DNA of 64,000 nt. Origin: Athripsodes cinereus. Its lineage: Eukaryota; Arthropoda; Insecta; Trichoptera; Leptoceridae. The stretch lies in NCBI GenBank assembly GCA_947579605.1, contig OX388306.1:620001-684000 (forward strand), given 5' to 3'. The notes beneath the pieces are model-generated. The model had not been told where the DNA came from. It did not search any database and was given only the letters and a program-made list of their open reading frames with translations. Position 1 is the stretch's first letter; every line of letters starts with the position of its first letter. The translations under genes and the position numbers were made by a program. This document shows positions 34,136-45,016 of this stretch, in pieces.

Positions 34136-34935
34136 TATAAATAGGAAAACTTGTAATGCCACTGCAAACTGTTTTGGTTTATTAATTATGTAACACATAT
34201 TTTGTAATGTATACTGTTTGTTTGCATGAAATAAAAAAAATATATAGGAAAACAAAATCCCTCTATAGATAATGATATTGATAAACAAGACAAGTAAGAC
34301 GTGGACATGTCCAAAATAAATCAATTTTCTAGTGTAGCAAATAAAATCGGATAAATGGAAGTTCTCACACTTTTGCACTAACCGGGTGGTCAGTGGGTCC
34401 TTCAATGCATGAAACAAGAGATAAAAAGAGGTGCTAGGAAAATCGCAACACATCATTATGTAATTCGAATCAAAGTCTATATTAAAATAATGTTTCAAAG
34501 TATCGATTTTCCTAATACTGTGATACAGTAAAATAATCTGTTAGTAAGAACACAGGTCCAAAGTTTTCACACACACAATAATATCACTAACTTATACTCT
34601 CGTATATTATGTGAAACAGCTGATTCTGTTATTATTTTGTTACGTATTCTGCATAATATTATTCAGTCACATTTACATTATTATAAACCCACTTAATAAT
34701 AATATTATACAGAGAAATCACTTTCAATGCACTATGGAGGTATAAATACAGAAATAACTCAAGTGGTCTAATGCAAGAAACAGTAGGGTTACTCAAGACA
34801 ATATGGTCTAAATAGTAAATACAATCTTAATCTTGTCTTGATCTTAAATTTTACGATAATTGTCAAATAATCTTGGGTCAGTTGGAAGAAATCGCGCCTC
34901 TGATGCGATAAACTCTCCCTCTGTATATTGATTGT

Positions 34936-35555
34936 AAGTCGATTCCGCTTAATTGGGACAAATCTTAAAGAACAGAAACAAAACCAAGAAATCAATAGAA
35001 AATGTATATGTTTAATTGGGACAACATTCTGCTTAATTGGGACAGTAAATTTAAGATCACAGCACATATTATTTTACACATATTCTCAAGAAAAAATATG
35101 TACAAAGAATTTGATATGATGCGTTGAATTAAATTGTATGTACCTACCTACCCATTTATTAATTTAATTAGGATTTCTTTTTCTTAAAAGTTTATACTGT
35201 ATTACATATTTCTAATTTATATGATAATTTATATTACCTATATGTAATTTACAGTTTCCACGAGTTTATAAAATAAAATTATTGAATAAAAATATTCATT
35301 GTTTAATTTTATGTGTGTATTACTGTTTTTTTTTTATTCCATATAATATAAACATTAAATACAAATATACTGTCGCACCAAATCCATTAAAATAGATTTG
35401 TCGGCGCGTTCCATACATAATAACTTAATGGCCTTAGTTGCCAAAACAAAATGAATTAATTAAAAAAAAATGTGAAATTCGCTTAGTTGGGACAGCCCCT
35501 TAATTGGGACAAAATGCCCAAGTCCCGATGTGTCCCAATTAAGCGGAATCGACTG
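34936..35555. mobile_element. Tigger-like MITE with GCTTAATTGGGACA repeats (unfilled copy)
   Basis: The left end GTCGATTCCGCTTAATTGGG and right end CCCAATTAAGCGGAATCGAC are inverted repeats, with more GCTTAATTGGGACA units inside. The body matches 48967-50210 in reverse but lacks the RTE insertion there. It splits a repeat whose uninterrupted relative lies at about 41350-41465. Confidence 0.82.
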
Positions 35556-35624
35556 TTAATATAAATAATTTGTTTTAAATGTATTTTAGTGTAAATTTGC
35601 TTGTAATCAATGTACAGTAAAGAA

Positions 35625-35720
35625 TAATAATAATAAACACTTTATCGTCAAAAATAAATTTTACAAAAGGCGTACATATTGCCTTGAGGCAATGTCTTCC
35701 AGTAAACCTATTACAATGTT
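35625..35720 (-). repeat. LINE 3'-end fragment (reverse orientation)
   Basis: AATAATAATAAACACTTTAT, AAATTTTACAAAAGGCGTAC and TTGCCTTGAGGCAATGTCTT resemble common CR1-like LINE 3' UTR ends read in reverse. Tentative. Confidence 0.35.
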
Positions 35721-35724
35721 TGAT

Positions 35725-36430
35725 AATTATGTTTAACTATAAAGTGAATTTAGATCAATTAAGGTAAACAGGACATATAAACAGAAAAAAACAGAATAAA
35801 TAAATAAACGAATAGATAAATAAATAATTTAATTTTTTTTTACGAAATTAGAATATTTACATATTTTTTATTTTATTATACCGATTATTTATTCATGTAA
35901 GATTTGTTTCACAAAAATTGATAAATATCACAACAATATTAATGAATACACCAATACCTGGTACATTCTTGGGGTTATGTCATATAATACAACCATAATA
36001 CTCATGTAAATGTTGAAAACGACTATCCTCAGCTACCGCAGGATTGGCATGCACGCATTTTTTACTATACTATGATCCAAATGAATTGGCAACTCCAATA
36101 ATAAAAAAATAAATCCAATTAGATTGCATAGAGGTGACAATTTGTGTTACGCATATCGATACATCGAACTTTATTCTCTTGTTACTCGATGTATGTAAAT
36201 ATCACATCCTATTTCTTATCCTATTTCTGACCTGTTTTTACTAGTCCGCCACAGTTGGTACACATTGGGTGGGAAAAGAAAAACATATTTTTCTTTATTA
36301 TGTTGAAAATAAAAGATTTTTATGTTAAAAACATACATGTTAATGTGATTAGCTATATTTTGTATAATAACTTTAATTTTGTATAATAGCTTTAAATTGT
36401 TTTATTAATTTTTAGCATGAGTAAGCGATG
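35725..36430. other. No recognised feature
   Basis: AT-rich sequence inside the possible 34791-36869 element; nothing supported. Confidence 0.35.
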
Positions 36431-37077
36431 GCTTGTGTCATTATATTAACTTATTTTTGTTTTTTCTTGGAATTTCAAATATCGATATTGTTTGACATGA
36501 CATGTACGGATAAATATGATATGACGTATTTATGTAGACATATATCATTTTATAATTAAAACCTATATTTTTTATACTTTTAAAAAAGCATCTTCTAAAA
36601 ATTACACCTTTTTTAAAAATATTAATCCTTTTTATATGTGTTTTATTTAGTAACATCGAACATAATTTACCCATCACTACTAACTTACTACTACCTGCCA
36701 TAAGAGATGTGAGTGTGACGGGAGCAGGTAGTCGATCCTTCTTGCTCGCACATTTTATGACCGAGTTCGCCAGTTTAAAAAAATCGTAGTATAAAGCCAC
36801 ATCGCACATTGTAGGATTAAGATCAAGACAAGATTGAGATTAAGACAAGATTAAGATCGTATTAACCCTGCAGCTATAACTAACTACACAAATTACATAT
36901 TATGTTTGTACTTACGAGTGAATATTATGACTCAGATTATAATAACATGTAAATATAACACGCATCTATTCATTTACATTACATGTTCAATCTCTTAGAA
37001 TAGTTTTAAGTACGGTACGGTACGATTTACTGTTTGTGGACGGTATACTTGTTTCTCCATTCCAGCACACAAAAATA

Positions 37078-37210
37078 AAATCTAACTCGAATACAAACAC
37101 ATTTCTTAAAGTTTATAAATTCGAGTTAGATTTCATTTAAAATAAAACCGGCCAAAATGAAATCTAAGTCGAATATAAACTTTAAGAAATTTGTATTTGA
37201 GTTAGATTTT
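37078..37210. repeat. Inverted repeat (133 bp) plus shared hAT module
   Basis: The arms AAATCTAACTCGAATACAAA and TTTGTATTTGAGTTAGATTT are imperfectly inverted. The adjoining 37140-37360 (CCGG, TTGCAAATAAAAAAAG, GGGGCCTACCA) is the reverse complement of the middle of the hAT element at 23299-23793. Confidence 0.7.
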
Positions 37211-37369
37211 TCTTTTACTGGTTTTATTTATTTTATTTTTGCAAATAAAAAAAGAAAAAATCGCCAAAAAATCCAAATAATATTATTGTAGCAACAATTT
37301 TCCTCCATGGAAAACTATATTTGACTGATATATCTGGCATTGGGGCCTACCATCTCAATGAGTTCCCAA

Positions 37370-38015
37370 AAATTAGGGCTATCAGGATGGGTGACAGCCT
37401 CCTTACAGAATTCACATCTGCCTTTTTTGTTGATTTTGAGGAAAGTATAGTTAAATCGACTGGATAACTCTGTTTTCATACCTACTAGACATGGCTAGTA
37501 AATCAGGACTAAATATGTATATTTGTTGTTTAGAGATTTTTACAATATAAAGTATTTGTAACTTAATTTTTTTTATTAAAACTCGCAAACTATTTTTGCT
37601 AACCTTTGCCGTCTACGGGCGAAGCAATACAAGCAACTGTTATTATAGTCTGTTAATCCTTCGAAAATCTGTGCAAATGTTAAGAAATTAATAAAACTAT
37701 AAACACTCCCATACAAATGTTAAATTCTATACCTACATAATTTAGATTTGCATAATATTATTTTACTCATCATTGTAGGTAAATAATCACATGGCTATGT
37801 ACAACATTATAAGCACATAATATATTATTCTCTTCAAAGTAAGGCCGTGACATTCTCGTTAATAAATAAGTAAGTAAGTATATGCCCAAAATAATTTCTT
37901 CACAAGCAAAATGGGATTCCTAAATGGATACTTAATTTGAGATTAAATCAAACCTTGATCTCAAATAAATGCAAGTAATGATAGACTTAATAAAATATTT
38001 TTATCCAAAATATAA
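37370..38015. other. No recognised feature
   Basis: Mostly AT-rich. TACGGGCGAAGCAATACAAG near 37613 hints at a decayed end of the retroposon type seen at 16440 and 38022. Confidence 0.3.
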
Positions 38016-38021
38016 TGAAAT

Positions 38022-38366
38022 ACTAGCTGACCCGGCAAACATTGTTTTGCCATATATTAGGTATATATCGACCGGAGTTGAAAATGATTTGACATACTAA
38101 TATCGCTATTAAAAAATAGGGGTTGATGGTAGAAGGGTGAAAATTTAGGGCTGTATGTATTTTTTAATGCCTCTCCATAATTTTTTTTTAAAAAATCCGG
38201 GTGGACCGCCCTTAACTTTTAAGGGTATGAAAAATATAATATGTTGGCCGATTCTCAGACCTACCCGATAAGCACACAAAATTTCATAAAAATCGGAGCC
38301 GGCCGTTTCGCAGGAGTACCTATGATAGTAAATACCGTGACACGAGAATTTTATATATTAGATATA
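38022..38366 (+). repeat. RTE/SINE-type repeat starting ACTAGCTGACCCGGC
   Basis: Begins ACTAGCTGACCCGGCAAACA and ends with AAAATCGGAGCCGGCCGTTT ... TGACACGAGAATTTTATATA. This start and end pair is widespread in insect genomes. A related start is at 46132. Confidence 0.65.
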
Positions 38367-38717
38367 ATGAAACTCTAGAAAAACTCTAAAAAAATATCAA
38401 ATATTACTCCACACTGTAATTACCTGAAAATGTACCTACTTTTTACCTTGAAGGGAATCTTGAAGGAAATTGTGCCGGGGCAAAGGTGAGTTAGTGATAT
38501 ACATATTATTATATTGTGAACACGCTGAGTTGAATACGAATTATTTGCCAAGTTTTAATATTCACACGAACAAGGACTGACATCGCTAACAAAAACATTT
38601 GAACAAGATGCGAAGGTCTGAGATTTTGAAATATATACATAGGTATCTATCATTACGGCATTGTCCAGATCCTCCCAGTGACACTGTCTGAGAGCCATTG
38701 GACATGTCAGGAGGAGC

Positions 38718-39274
38718 CAGTGGTCTCGAACCTACCGATTTTTCGGTATTTATACCGAAATGGGCCGTGTCCTACCGATATACCGAAATGGTCTAGTAAT
38801 CTACCGATTTTTACTATTTGTCGATAGGGAAATATAATCGGTAGATAAGTACCGGATACTTATTGGATTCGAGCAAATATTCTTTAAGAAAACCGAGGAG
38901 TTTTTGAATTATTCCAAATTCCTATACCATTTTGAAAATCCGGCGACGGGGGGGGTAGAAATTTTCTAAAAAGGAAAATACCCGGTATTGACTTCGTCGG
39001 TACAAATACCCGGTACATTTTAGAAAGAGGTACTGCGAGAAAATATTCTTTAAGAAAACCGAGGAGTTTTTGAAATATTCCAAATTCCTATACCATTTTG
39101 AAAATTCGGCGACGGGGGGGGGGGGTAGAAATTTTCGTGAAAAGAAAAGTATCCGATATTGACCATCGTCGGTACAAATACCCCATATACCGATTTTGGG
39201 TACAAAATATACCATTTATACCGATTTTAGCGGATATTTCTACCGATATTGGACAATGTCGTGCGAGAACACTG
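38718..39274. mobile_element. hAT MITE with TACCGAAAT/ATTTCGGTA array
   Basis: The ends CAGTGGTCTCG and CGAGAACACTG are inverted repeats with one mismatch; the exact 8-bp duplication GGAGGAGC flanks both sides (38710-38717, 39275-39282). Subterminal ACCGATTTTTCGGTA-type motifs are frequent. The interior has two tandem copies of about 150 bp with (G)n tracts, related in reverse to modules at 9955 and 24375. Confidence 0.93.
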
Positions 39275-39603
39275 GGAGGAGCCCAGTGTTTTGTTCCTCT
39301 CCACAGTCATATACCGTGTTCTCAGCTAAACCCCATCTCTGAAGATTCTTCCAACTGCGAGAGAGATCGTGGTTTTCTGGGAGGGAATGAGATTATAAAT
39401 TTGATGTTTTAGATGATTTTTGTTTTTATTTTTATGCTGACCCACACGAAAAGAAGAAGAAGAACGGCATTTTCCAAAAGTGGGACAGCCAGCGGACTAA
39501 CACTATATAAAGAACACGCAAGTCGTCCTCTCCGTAACAATAAATGTTTAAGACATGTTTTCACATCGACTGTCCAGTTCCATAACTCGGCAAGTCAATC
39601 CCG

Positions 39604-39855
39604 TGGAGCACCCGGTAAAGAATTGGTCTCCCACTCTTCTGCGTAAGTTTTCGAGTGTCCTGTAAAAGGCAGGTGTTCGAAAAAAATAAGACATTTTACA
39701 TCTTAAATTCAGCGTTGAGGTTTGCCACCCATCCTGAATGTCTTGATTTTATACTGGCACGAAGAGGACAGTTTGTATGTTTCTTACATACAGCTGATCT
39801 GCTGGCTACCCCACTTGTGGGATATGCCGTGATGGTGTAGTAGTAGTAGTAGTAT
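39604..39855 (+). repeat. SINE-like repeat with (TAG)n tail (copy 5, near full length)
   Basis: Order of blocks: TGGAGCACCCGGTAAAGAAT, TAAGTTTTCGAGTGTCCTGT, AAAAGGCAGGTGTTCG, ACCCATCCTGAATGTCTTGA, GGCTACCCCACTTGTGGGAT, ATGCCGTGATGGTG, then (TAG)n. The best-preserved member. No clear tRNA boxes, so the head type is unknown. Confidence 0.8.
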
Positions 39856-39900
39856 GTGTCAAAATATGTAAACGGATTAGTTCGACGAAAACTTTTTCCA

Positions 39901-40139
39901 TGGACCATCTGGCAAAGAATTGGTCTCCTACTCTTTTCAGTAAGTTTTCGAGTATCCTGTAGAAGGCAAATGTTTGAAAAAACATTTTACATATTGCATT
40001 CAGTGAGGAGGTTTGTCACCCATATTGAATGTCTTATTTTTTTGTTGGTACGTAGAGGACAGCTTGCACGTTTTTTACACGCAGCTGGTCTGCTGGCTAC
40101 ACCACTTGCGGGATATGCCGTGATGGGATAGTAGTAGTA
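39901..40139 (+). repeat. SINE-like repeat, tandem second copy (copy 6)
   Basis: Same blocks as the copy ending 46 bp upstream, from GGCAAAGAATTGGTCTCCTA to GGATATGCCGTGATGGGATA and (TAG)n. The two differ at many positions, so they are separate insertions or an old duplication. Confidence 0.8.
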
Positions 40140-40143
40140 CCTA

Positions 40144-40403
40144 CACTGAGAAAAATACTCAAAACGAATCATTGGTACGGTACTATCAGATTAGGACCAG
40201 AGATCGTACAAACGATTCATTGGTATAAATCTATAATATTAACTCTTCGCAAACAAATCATTGGTAAATTTACCAACAACTTGTTTGCGAAGAGTTAATA
40301 TTATAGATTCGTACTAATGAATCGTTTGTACGATCTCTGGTCCTAATCTGATAGTACGTACCAATGATTCGTTTTGAAATTTCGTTAGTATTTTTCTCAG
40401 TGT
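40144..40403. repeat. Palindromic element, 260 bp, TA flanks
   Basis: The ends CACTGAGAAAAATACT and AGTATTTTTCTCAGTG are perfect inverted repeats next to TA on both sides. The arms continue with AACGAATCATTGGTAC and CGTACAAACGATTCATTGGT-type repeats. Foldback MITE. Confidence 0.88.
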
Positions 40404-40409
40404 AGTAAT

Positions 40410-41625
40410 AGAAGATAAATTTAATGAAAGAATATTTTTCAAAGGTGAAAGAATGTCAAACAGAATTCTAATTTGTGTCATAAAAAATAATGGAATTACT
40501 ACAACACCTAGTTACAAAATTCAATTTAATATCTGTCTGCTCATTTTACATTACACATCCGTCGATTAGTAGTAATTGAAAGTAATAACGTAAGCGATAC
40601 TGTTAACAAAATTACCTGCAGGCAATAACAATGAAAAAATAATTTTATTATTTTTTTTACGAGTTGTATTACTATTATTATTTATTCACAATCATATACC
40701 AACAGGCACAACATAAAGGTTAAAACCTAAACAATGAAGTAATTACATGGTCAATGACGTGCCCTATTACAGGCATAAATGTAGTATTAATTGGACCAGT
40801 CATCTCCCCAGCAACCCCGAAGCATCCAATGTACCTCTAGAACCTGAGAGCTCCGGGAGGTCTCCCAGATACGACAAGAAGAACCCGATAGATAAGATCC
40901 CAGGAAGGAAGAAGCCCAAGCACATCCAGATGTAGAGTATACTCGTATATAAGAATTTCAATTACAAAAATAATGTCAAACTTACACACTAAAATCAAAA
41001 CAAATCAATTACATGTAAGTCATTAGATGAGTGGATCGCTTGTGCGAAAATGAGAATTAATAGTTGGAAAAAAGAAGGAGGAGAGAGGAACGAAATTATT
41101 AGGGCTCAAGTAATCTTAAGATACACCCTTTACAGAACATGTCCACATCGTTAAATATGTTGTAGTCTGTAATGTGACAAGAAAATAATTTTATTGCTTT
41201 TAAAATATTATAGGAGTATAATATTGGCGATGTCTCCACAGCACGACAATGTAGGTACTGAGGGTCACTAATTAATTTAAGTTGTAATTGATACATTTTT
41301 ATTGACAAAACAATGATATCCTAACAATAAAAACTCCACCCACAATCGTGCCTTTACGATAAAATCACCCTCTGTATATTGATTGTATTTAATTTGAATG
41401 CGCATTTCTCTATAAAATTGTATGTAGGTATTATTGTGATCAATGTACAGTAGAAAATGAATACATCAATAAAGAAATTACTTGGTCACTAATAACTGTC
41501 GTGACTTGTGATTTATTTGCTGTAATTATTGTTTATTTCACGGCAACGCACCCGCAATCGATTGAATTATGAATTAACGATTATAGTCGTTTAGAGTAAA
41601 TTAAGTCACCTAATATCAAAACCCC
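40410..41625. other. No firm feature; one unassigned 62-codon frame
   Basis: An open frame at 40747-40935 is proline- and lysine-rich (SNPEASNVPLEPESSGRSPR) and matches nothing I know. The segment 41345-41465 (CCCTCTGTATATTGATTGTA ... GATCAATGTACAGTA) is the uninterrupted relative of the repeat split by the MITE at 34936. Confidence 0.35.
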
Positions 41626-41639
41626 CTAACGTTCTACCA

Positions 41640-41985
41640 AGGTTTATATCTTAGAAGGATACATAAAACCGTCTATGGGGACCGTACTCTATCAAGCTCT
41701 GGAATAGTTTGCCTCTAGACCTGAGGCAGGCCACTGACTATGACAGTTTCAGGAGATGCCTGAATACTCATTTGTTCACAAGTTTTAACATAATATGACA
41801 CAACTCTTAATTTATTTTAATTTTTTTATTTAACTTATTGTTTTTATATTATTATTTTATCTTTCTGACGATTTTTTTTCATATAACGTAATTTTGAAAA
41901 TATATACGGATGTTGATCCTAGATGATGTACAGCGCCTTTGAAGTGATATTATCACAATACGGCGCTATATAAATCCTCATATTA
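41640..41985 (+). pseudogene. CR1/L2-like LINE 3' end
   Basis: One frame reads LWNSLPLDLRQATDYDSFRR followed by CLNTHLFTSF, the classic end of CR1/L2-group LINEs. The downstream TACAGCGCCTTTGAAGTGAT and CGGCGCTATATAAATCC is the matching 3' UTR end. The upstream part is frameshifted. 5'-truncated. Confidence 0.85.
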
Positions 41986-42248
41986 TTTGAATATCATCGC
42001 AAAATAAACATTGTGAAAAATTAACAATAAACAATATTTACGGTACTCAATAATGTTAAGAAAAACAATCTTCAATTAATTAAGCATTTTTTTAAATTAT
42101 TTCAATAAATGTTTTTGCAGCAATTATAATTGTTAGCCCCAAAGAAAAATAAGCAAAAAATGATAGAAAACTTAGTACATAATTAATTACATAATTAATT
42201 AACGTCTTTAACTCACTACCGAATATTGCATTGAAATGAGTCAGGCGT

Positions 42249-42490
42249 ATTTAGGGGATTCAATCCCGGGATCCCGAATCCCGGTTGTATTTCGGGATTA
42301 ATACAACTATACAATAAGTCAAGAATTTGGGACAGCCGAAGCTTGTGTTAGTTTCTTAAAAGAGCGCTTTTCTGAGATTTATATTCGATCCCGGGATCCC
42401 GGTCGTATTTTAGTCCCGAAAATCCCGGGATTTAATTTAAGAAATCCCGGGATTTTCGGGATTAATACAATTATACAATAAGTCGAAAGA
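42249..42490. mobile_element. hAT-like remnant with CCCGGGAT array
   Basis: Starts TAGGGGATTCAATCCCGGGA and carries many direct and inverted copies of CCCGGGAT/ATCCCGGG, twice with ATACAATAAGTC. The layout is that of the other motif-array hAT elements, but no right terminus or target duplication was found. Confidence 0.45.
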
Positions 42491-42499
42491 AATAATTAT

Positions 42500-43395
42500 G
42501 AAAATATTGTATAAAAAAATATTTTAAAACAACTAAAAAATCTAATAATTATGAATATAATTAATAAGAATTTAATCGAGTGATAGAAATTGTGTTTGCC
42601 AATATTAACTAATTAATAATATATAGTGTTGATAGAGTTTGTGGCGTGCAACTATTCGCAAAAGTGTGCTTGCTTTTGGCACTTGGCACTATAAAATTAT
42701 ATTATGTTTTACTATGCTCTCCACGTATCTGTGTGCTTAGTAGGTAAAGGAATGCCAAATATGTGACAAATTACAATATCAAATTATACATAACTAACCA
42801 TGTACATATATGTTTTGTGTACCATAGCGAAACACCGCACAATAGCTTGCTTTTGCATAAAACTTTGTGTTCACACACAGAGTTAATAGTCTCAATGTCA
42901 AATGTTTATTAACGAATACTTAAATATATATATATTTTTTTTTTATTTATTTTCATATCCACGACGTGAGCCTTTTACAAGTTACACAATACAAAAAAAT
43001 ATACAAGTATACAAATAAAATTTCTCTTTCACAACACAGTTGGAGCAAGACAAGAACAAAAATTGGCAAAGAACAAAACACAAATGGGAATCAAATCATA
43101 CCATCAATAACTTTAGTCAAATCACAAAATATTGGAGTGTCAGTATAGAATTTTTTTACAGTAATAATAATTTTCTTTGTAAAATACACAGTCAAACATA
43201 ATATTATAATTAATTCCGTCAAATTTGAGCAGAGCTCGTGCTTTCAAGGAATCATTTATCAATTATTTGCAAATAATCATATTATATCCGATGGTAAAGT
43301 CTCTGGTATTCAATCGAAAGATTTTGGGATAGAATTCTGTAACTAACCTACTCCACTTACATTAATTGTATCGGCATTTACTTTGTAACACTTCA
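42500..43395. other. No recognised feature
   Basis: AT-rich sequence with no supported gene or repeat. Confidence 0.35.
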
Positions 43396-43402
43396 TTTTA
43401 AA

Positions 43403-43613
43403 TTATCAAATAAAATAAAATAAATATTTATTATTTTTTGTTTCGTGTTACTGTTGAGTAAGACTACCATTGAGTAAGACTAGTATAGATCAGCACCTGA
43501 TGATGCGAACTCGGAGTCCGCGAAACCGGTCGTGCGTTAGTCTTACTCAACAGCACCTAACACGAAACAAAAAATAATAAATATTTATTTTATTTTATTT
43601 GATAACCTACTCC
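43403..43613. repeat. Palindrome, 211 bp, around a hammerhead-like core
   Basis: The arms TTATCAAATAAAATAAAATA ... TTTCGTGTTA and their inverse are almost identical. The core contains CACCTGATGATGCGAACTCG then GTCCGCGAAACCGG. Confidence 0.88.
43472..43560 (+). ncRNA. Candidate hammerhead ribozyme (Penelope-terminus type)
   Basis: Contains the conserved hammerhead boxes CTGATGA (about 43498-43504) and CGAAAC, separated by a short GC-rich stretch that can pair GCG with CGC, plus flanks GAGTAAGACT and AGTCTTACTC that pair perfectly as helix I. Helix III would be only about 2 bp, as reported for minimal type-I hammerheads in Penelope-like elements. There is a roughly 15-nt bulge between helix I and CTGATGA, so activity is doubtful. 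Confidence 0.35.
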
Positions 43614-43824
43614 ACCTTCACGTCATAAGAATGTCGCTAAGATAATCATCTTGTACTTCACCCTTGGACATGGACCTCCCATTTGATCATCCACAACTTT
43701 GTATTGTAAGCAACTAATTTCACATGCCACTCCTGCAATCCATCTCATGTCGTCTGATCATCTAGCCTGTATAGTCTTCATTTTTTGGTCAAAGTTTAAC
43801 TTATCGACCGATGGTTCTTGATGG

Positions 43825-43930
43825 AAGTTTATTAAACAAGAAATAAAATAAAATATTAAATAATTCCACTTGTGACTTTATTAATTTGCGAGCCGGTTTT
43901 CGAAAGCTTCCGCTCCCATCGTCAGGCAAA
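43825..43930 (-). repeat. Penelope-like terminal repeat fragment with hammerhead-like motif
   Basis: On the minus strand, CTGACGATGGGAGCGGAAGC, TTTCGAAAACCGGCTCGC and AAATTAATAAAGTCACAAGT follow in order. CTGANGA, a GGGAGC/GCTTTC stem with GGAA loop, and GAAA fit the hammerhead layout known from Penelope-like elements. Confidence 0.4.
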
Positions 43931-43964
43931 TATAAATCGCTTTACAAATGACCACCTCGTGTAG

Positions 43965-44060
43965 GTAGGTACACAGTAGGTTGACAAAACATGTATGAGA
44001 AATAAAAGAGAGAATGATGGTGATCTGATCAGGCCAACCCCCCAATTAAGCGTGTCTACA
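43965..44060 (-). repeat. Partial copy of the GATTTTGATTGGTC-family repeat
   Basis: Reverse complement of 29255-29350: TAATTGGGG, GGCCTGATCAGATCACCAT, TTCTCTCTTTTATTTC and CAACCTACTGTG. Confidence 0.6.
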
Positions 44061-44064
44061 ACAT

Positions 44065-44865
44065 TAAATGGAAAATACAGAAATATATTAAGAGTCCTAT
44101 TCTGTTCAGGACTCCACGGCCAATATGTACCGATTTTTTGTATTAAACTTATTATTTTTTCCCAGACCTTGTCTATAAGTGGATATTATTCACCTGATCA
44201 CTATCATGCATTTAAATCACCATACAATAATAATTTCTTCACCATACATAGGTAGGTAATGTGTTTCACATTATTGTTTGAAAGCGGTGAGAATCATTAT
44301 TGATAAACAATTTAATTTTATAAACAGGTGTTTTCCTTATCAAAACATACGACAAATGATTTATATGCATAGATAGACTATGAGAATTCAATTTCAACAT
44401 CCACATTGTCGGTTATTTATCTTTTTATGTATCCAATAATATCTTAATTATTTATAATCCCATAACCTCTCGCACAACAAAACACGGTAAATCTTGTTGT
44501 TGAAGGTCGCTAATGCTCATTCACAGCGATTAAAATAATATATAATATTCTTACATTCATTTATGCATCCATCTCTTAAGATAAATTTGGTAGTCACATC
44601 ACATTAAGGGTTGCACCCTCCCTCACCCATGAATGTTACAGGAATGGCAGTTCCTATGCCATCCATACAAATTTGGTAGTCATAAAAATAAATCGCGTTT
44701 GTCCAACTTTTGGGAAATTACATTTATATCTATCATATTAAATCAAAAATGAATCTTTATTTGGCAAGCCAATATACATACATCAAAGATGTGTGTATTG
44801 TTTTTAATATTATATTCTTTCTTTTATAGTAGTTTAATGTAACAGGCGCATGTCTAGTGAGAGTC
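44065..44865. other. No recognised feature
   Basis: AT-rich sequence. A local near-repeat AAATTTGGTAGTCA occurs at 44585 and 44669. Confidence 0.35.
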
Positions 44866-44868
44866 CGG

Positions 44869-45016
44869 TTAGACAGGATTTTGATTGGTCGGGAGCTGTT
44901 TCTCTATTCCTAATTGTAACACACTTAATTGGGGGCAGATCAACATTATTGTCTTTTTTATTTTTCATATATTTTTTTCTCAACCTACTGTGCGTGTCCA
45001 TGTAATAAATAAATGT
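44869..45016 (+). repeat. GATTTTGATTGGTC-family repeat, uninterrupted copy
   Basis: GACAGGATTTTGATTGGTCG, GGAGCTGTTTCTCTATTCCT, GGGGGCAGATCAACATTATT and ATGTAATAAATAAATG. It shows the order of the pieces at 28903-29375 without the MITE. Confidence 0.65.

Larger units (their letters stand above)
34791..36869. mobile_element. Possible larger DNA element with AAGATCAAGACAAGATT inverted ends
   Basis: The left end GGGTTACTCAAGACAATA ... AATCTTGTCTTGATCTTAA and right end AAGATCAAGACAAGATTGAG ... TTAACCCTG are inverted repeats in the same order. It encloses a Tigger-like MITE and LINE debris. No transposase was recognised; the 122-codon frame 36441-36809 is unassigned. Confidence 0.4.

Noticed and set aside
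36441..36809. 122-codon minus-strand frame as a transposase for the 34791-36869 candidate
   Set aside because: No DDE, zinc-finger or helix-turn-helix pattern recognised; left unassigned.
39655..40172. Several overlapping open frames on both strands near 39.7-40.2 kb
   Set aside because: They lie entirely in two tandem SINE-like copies and repeat each other's translation.
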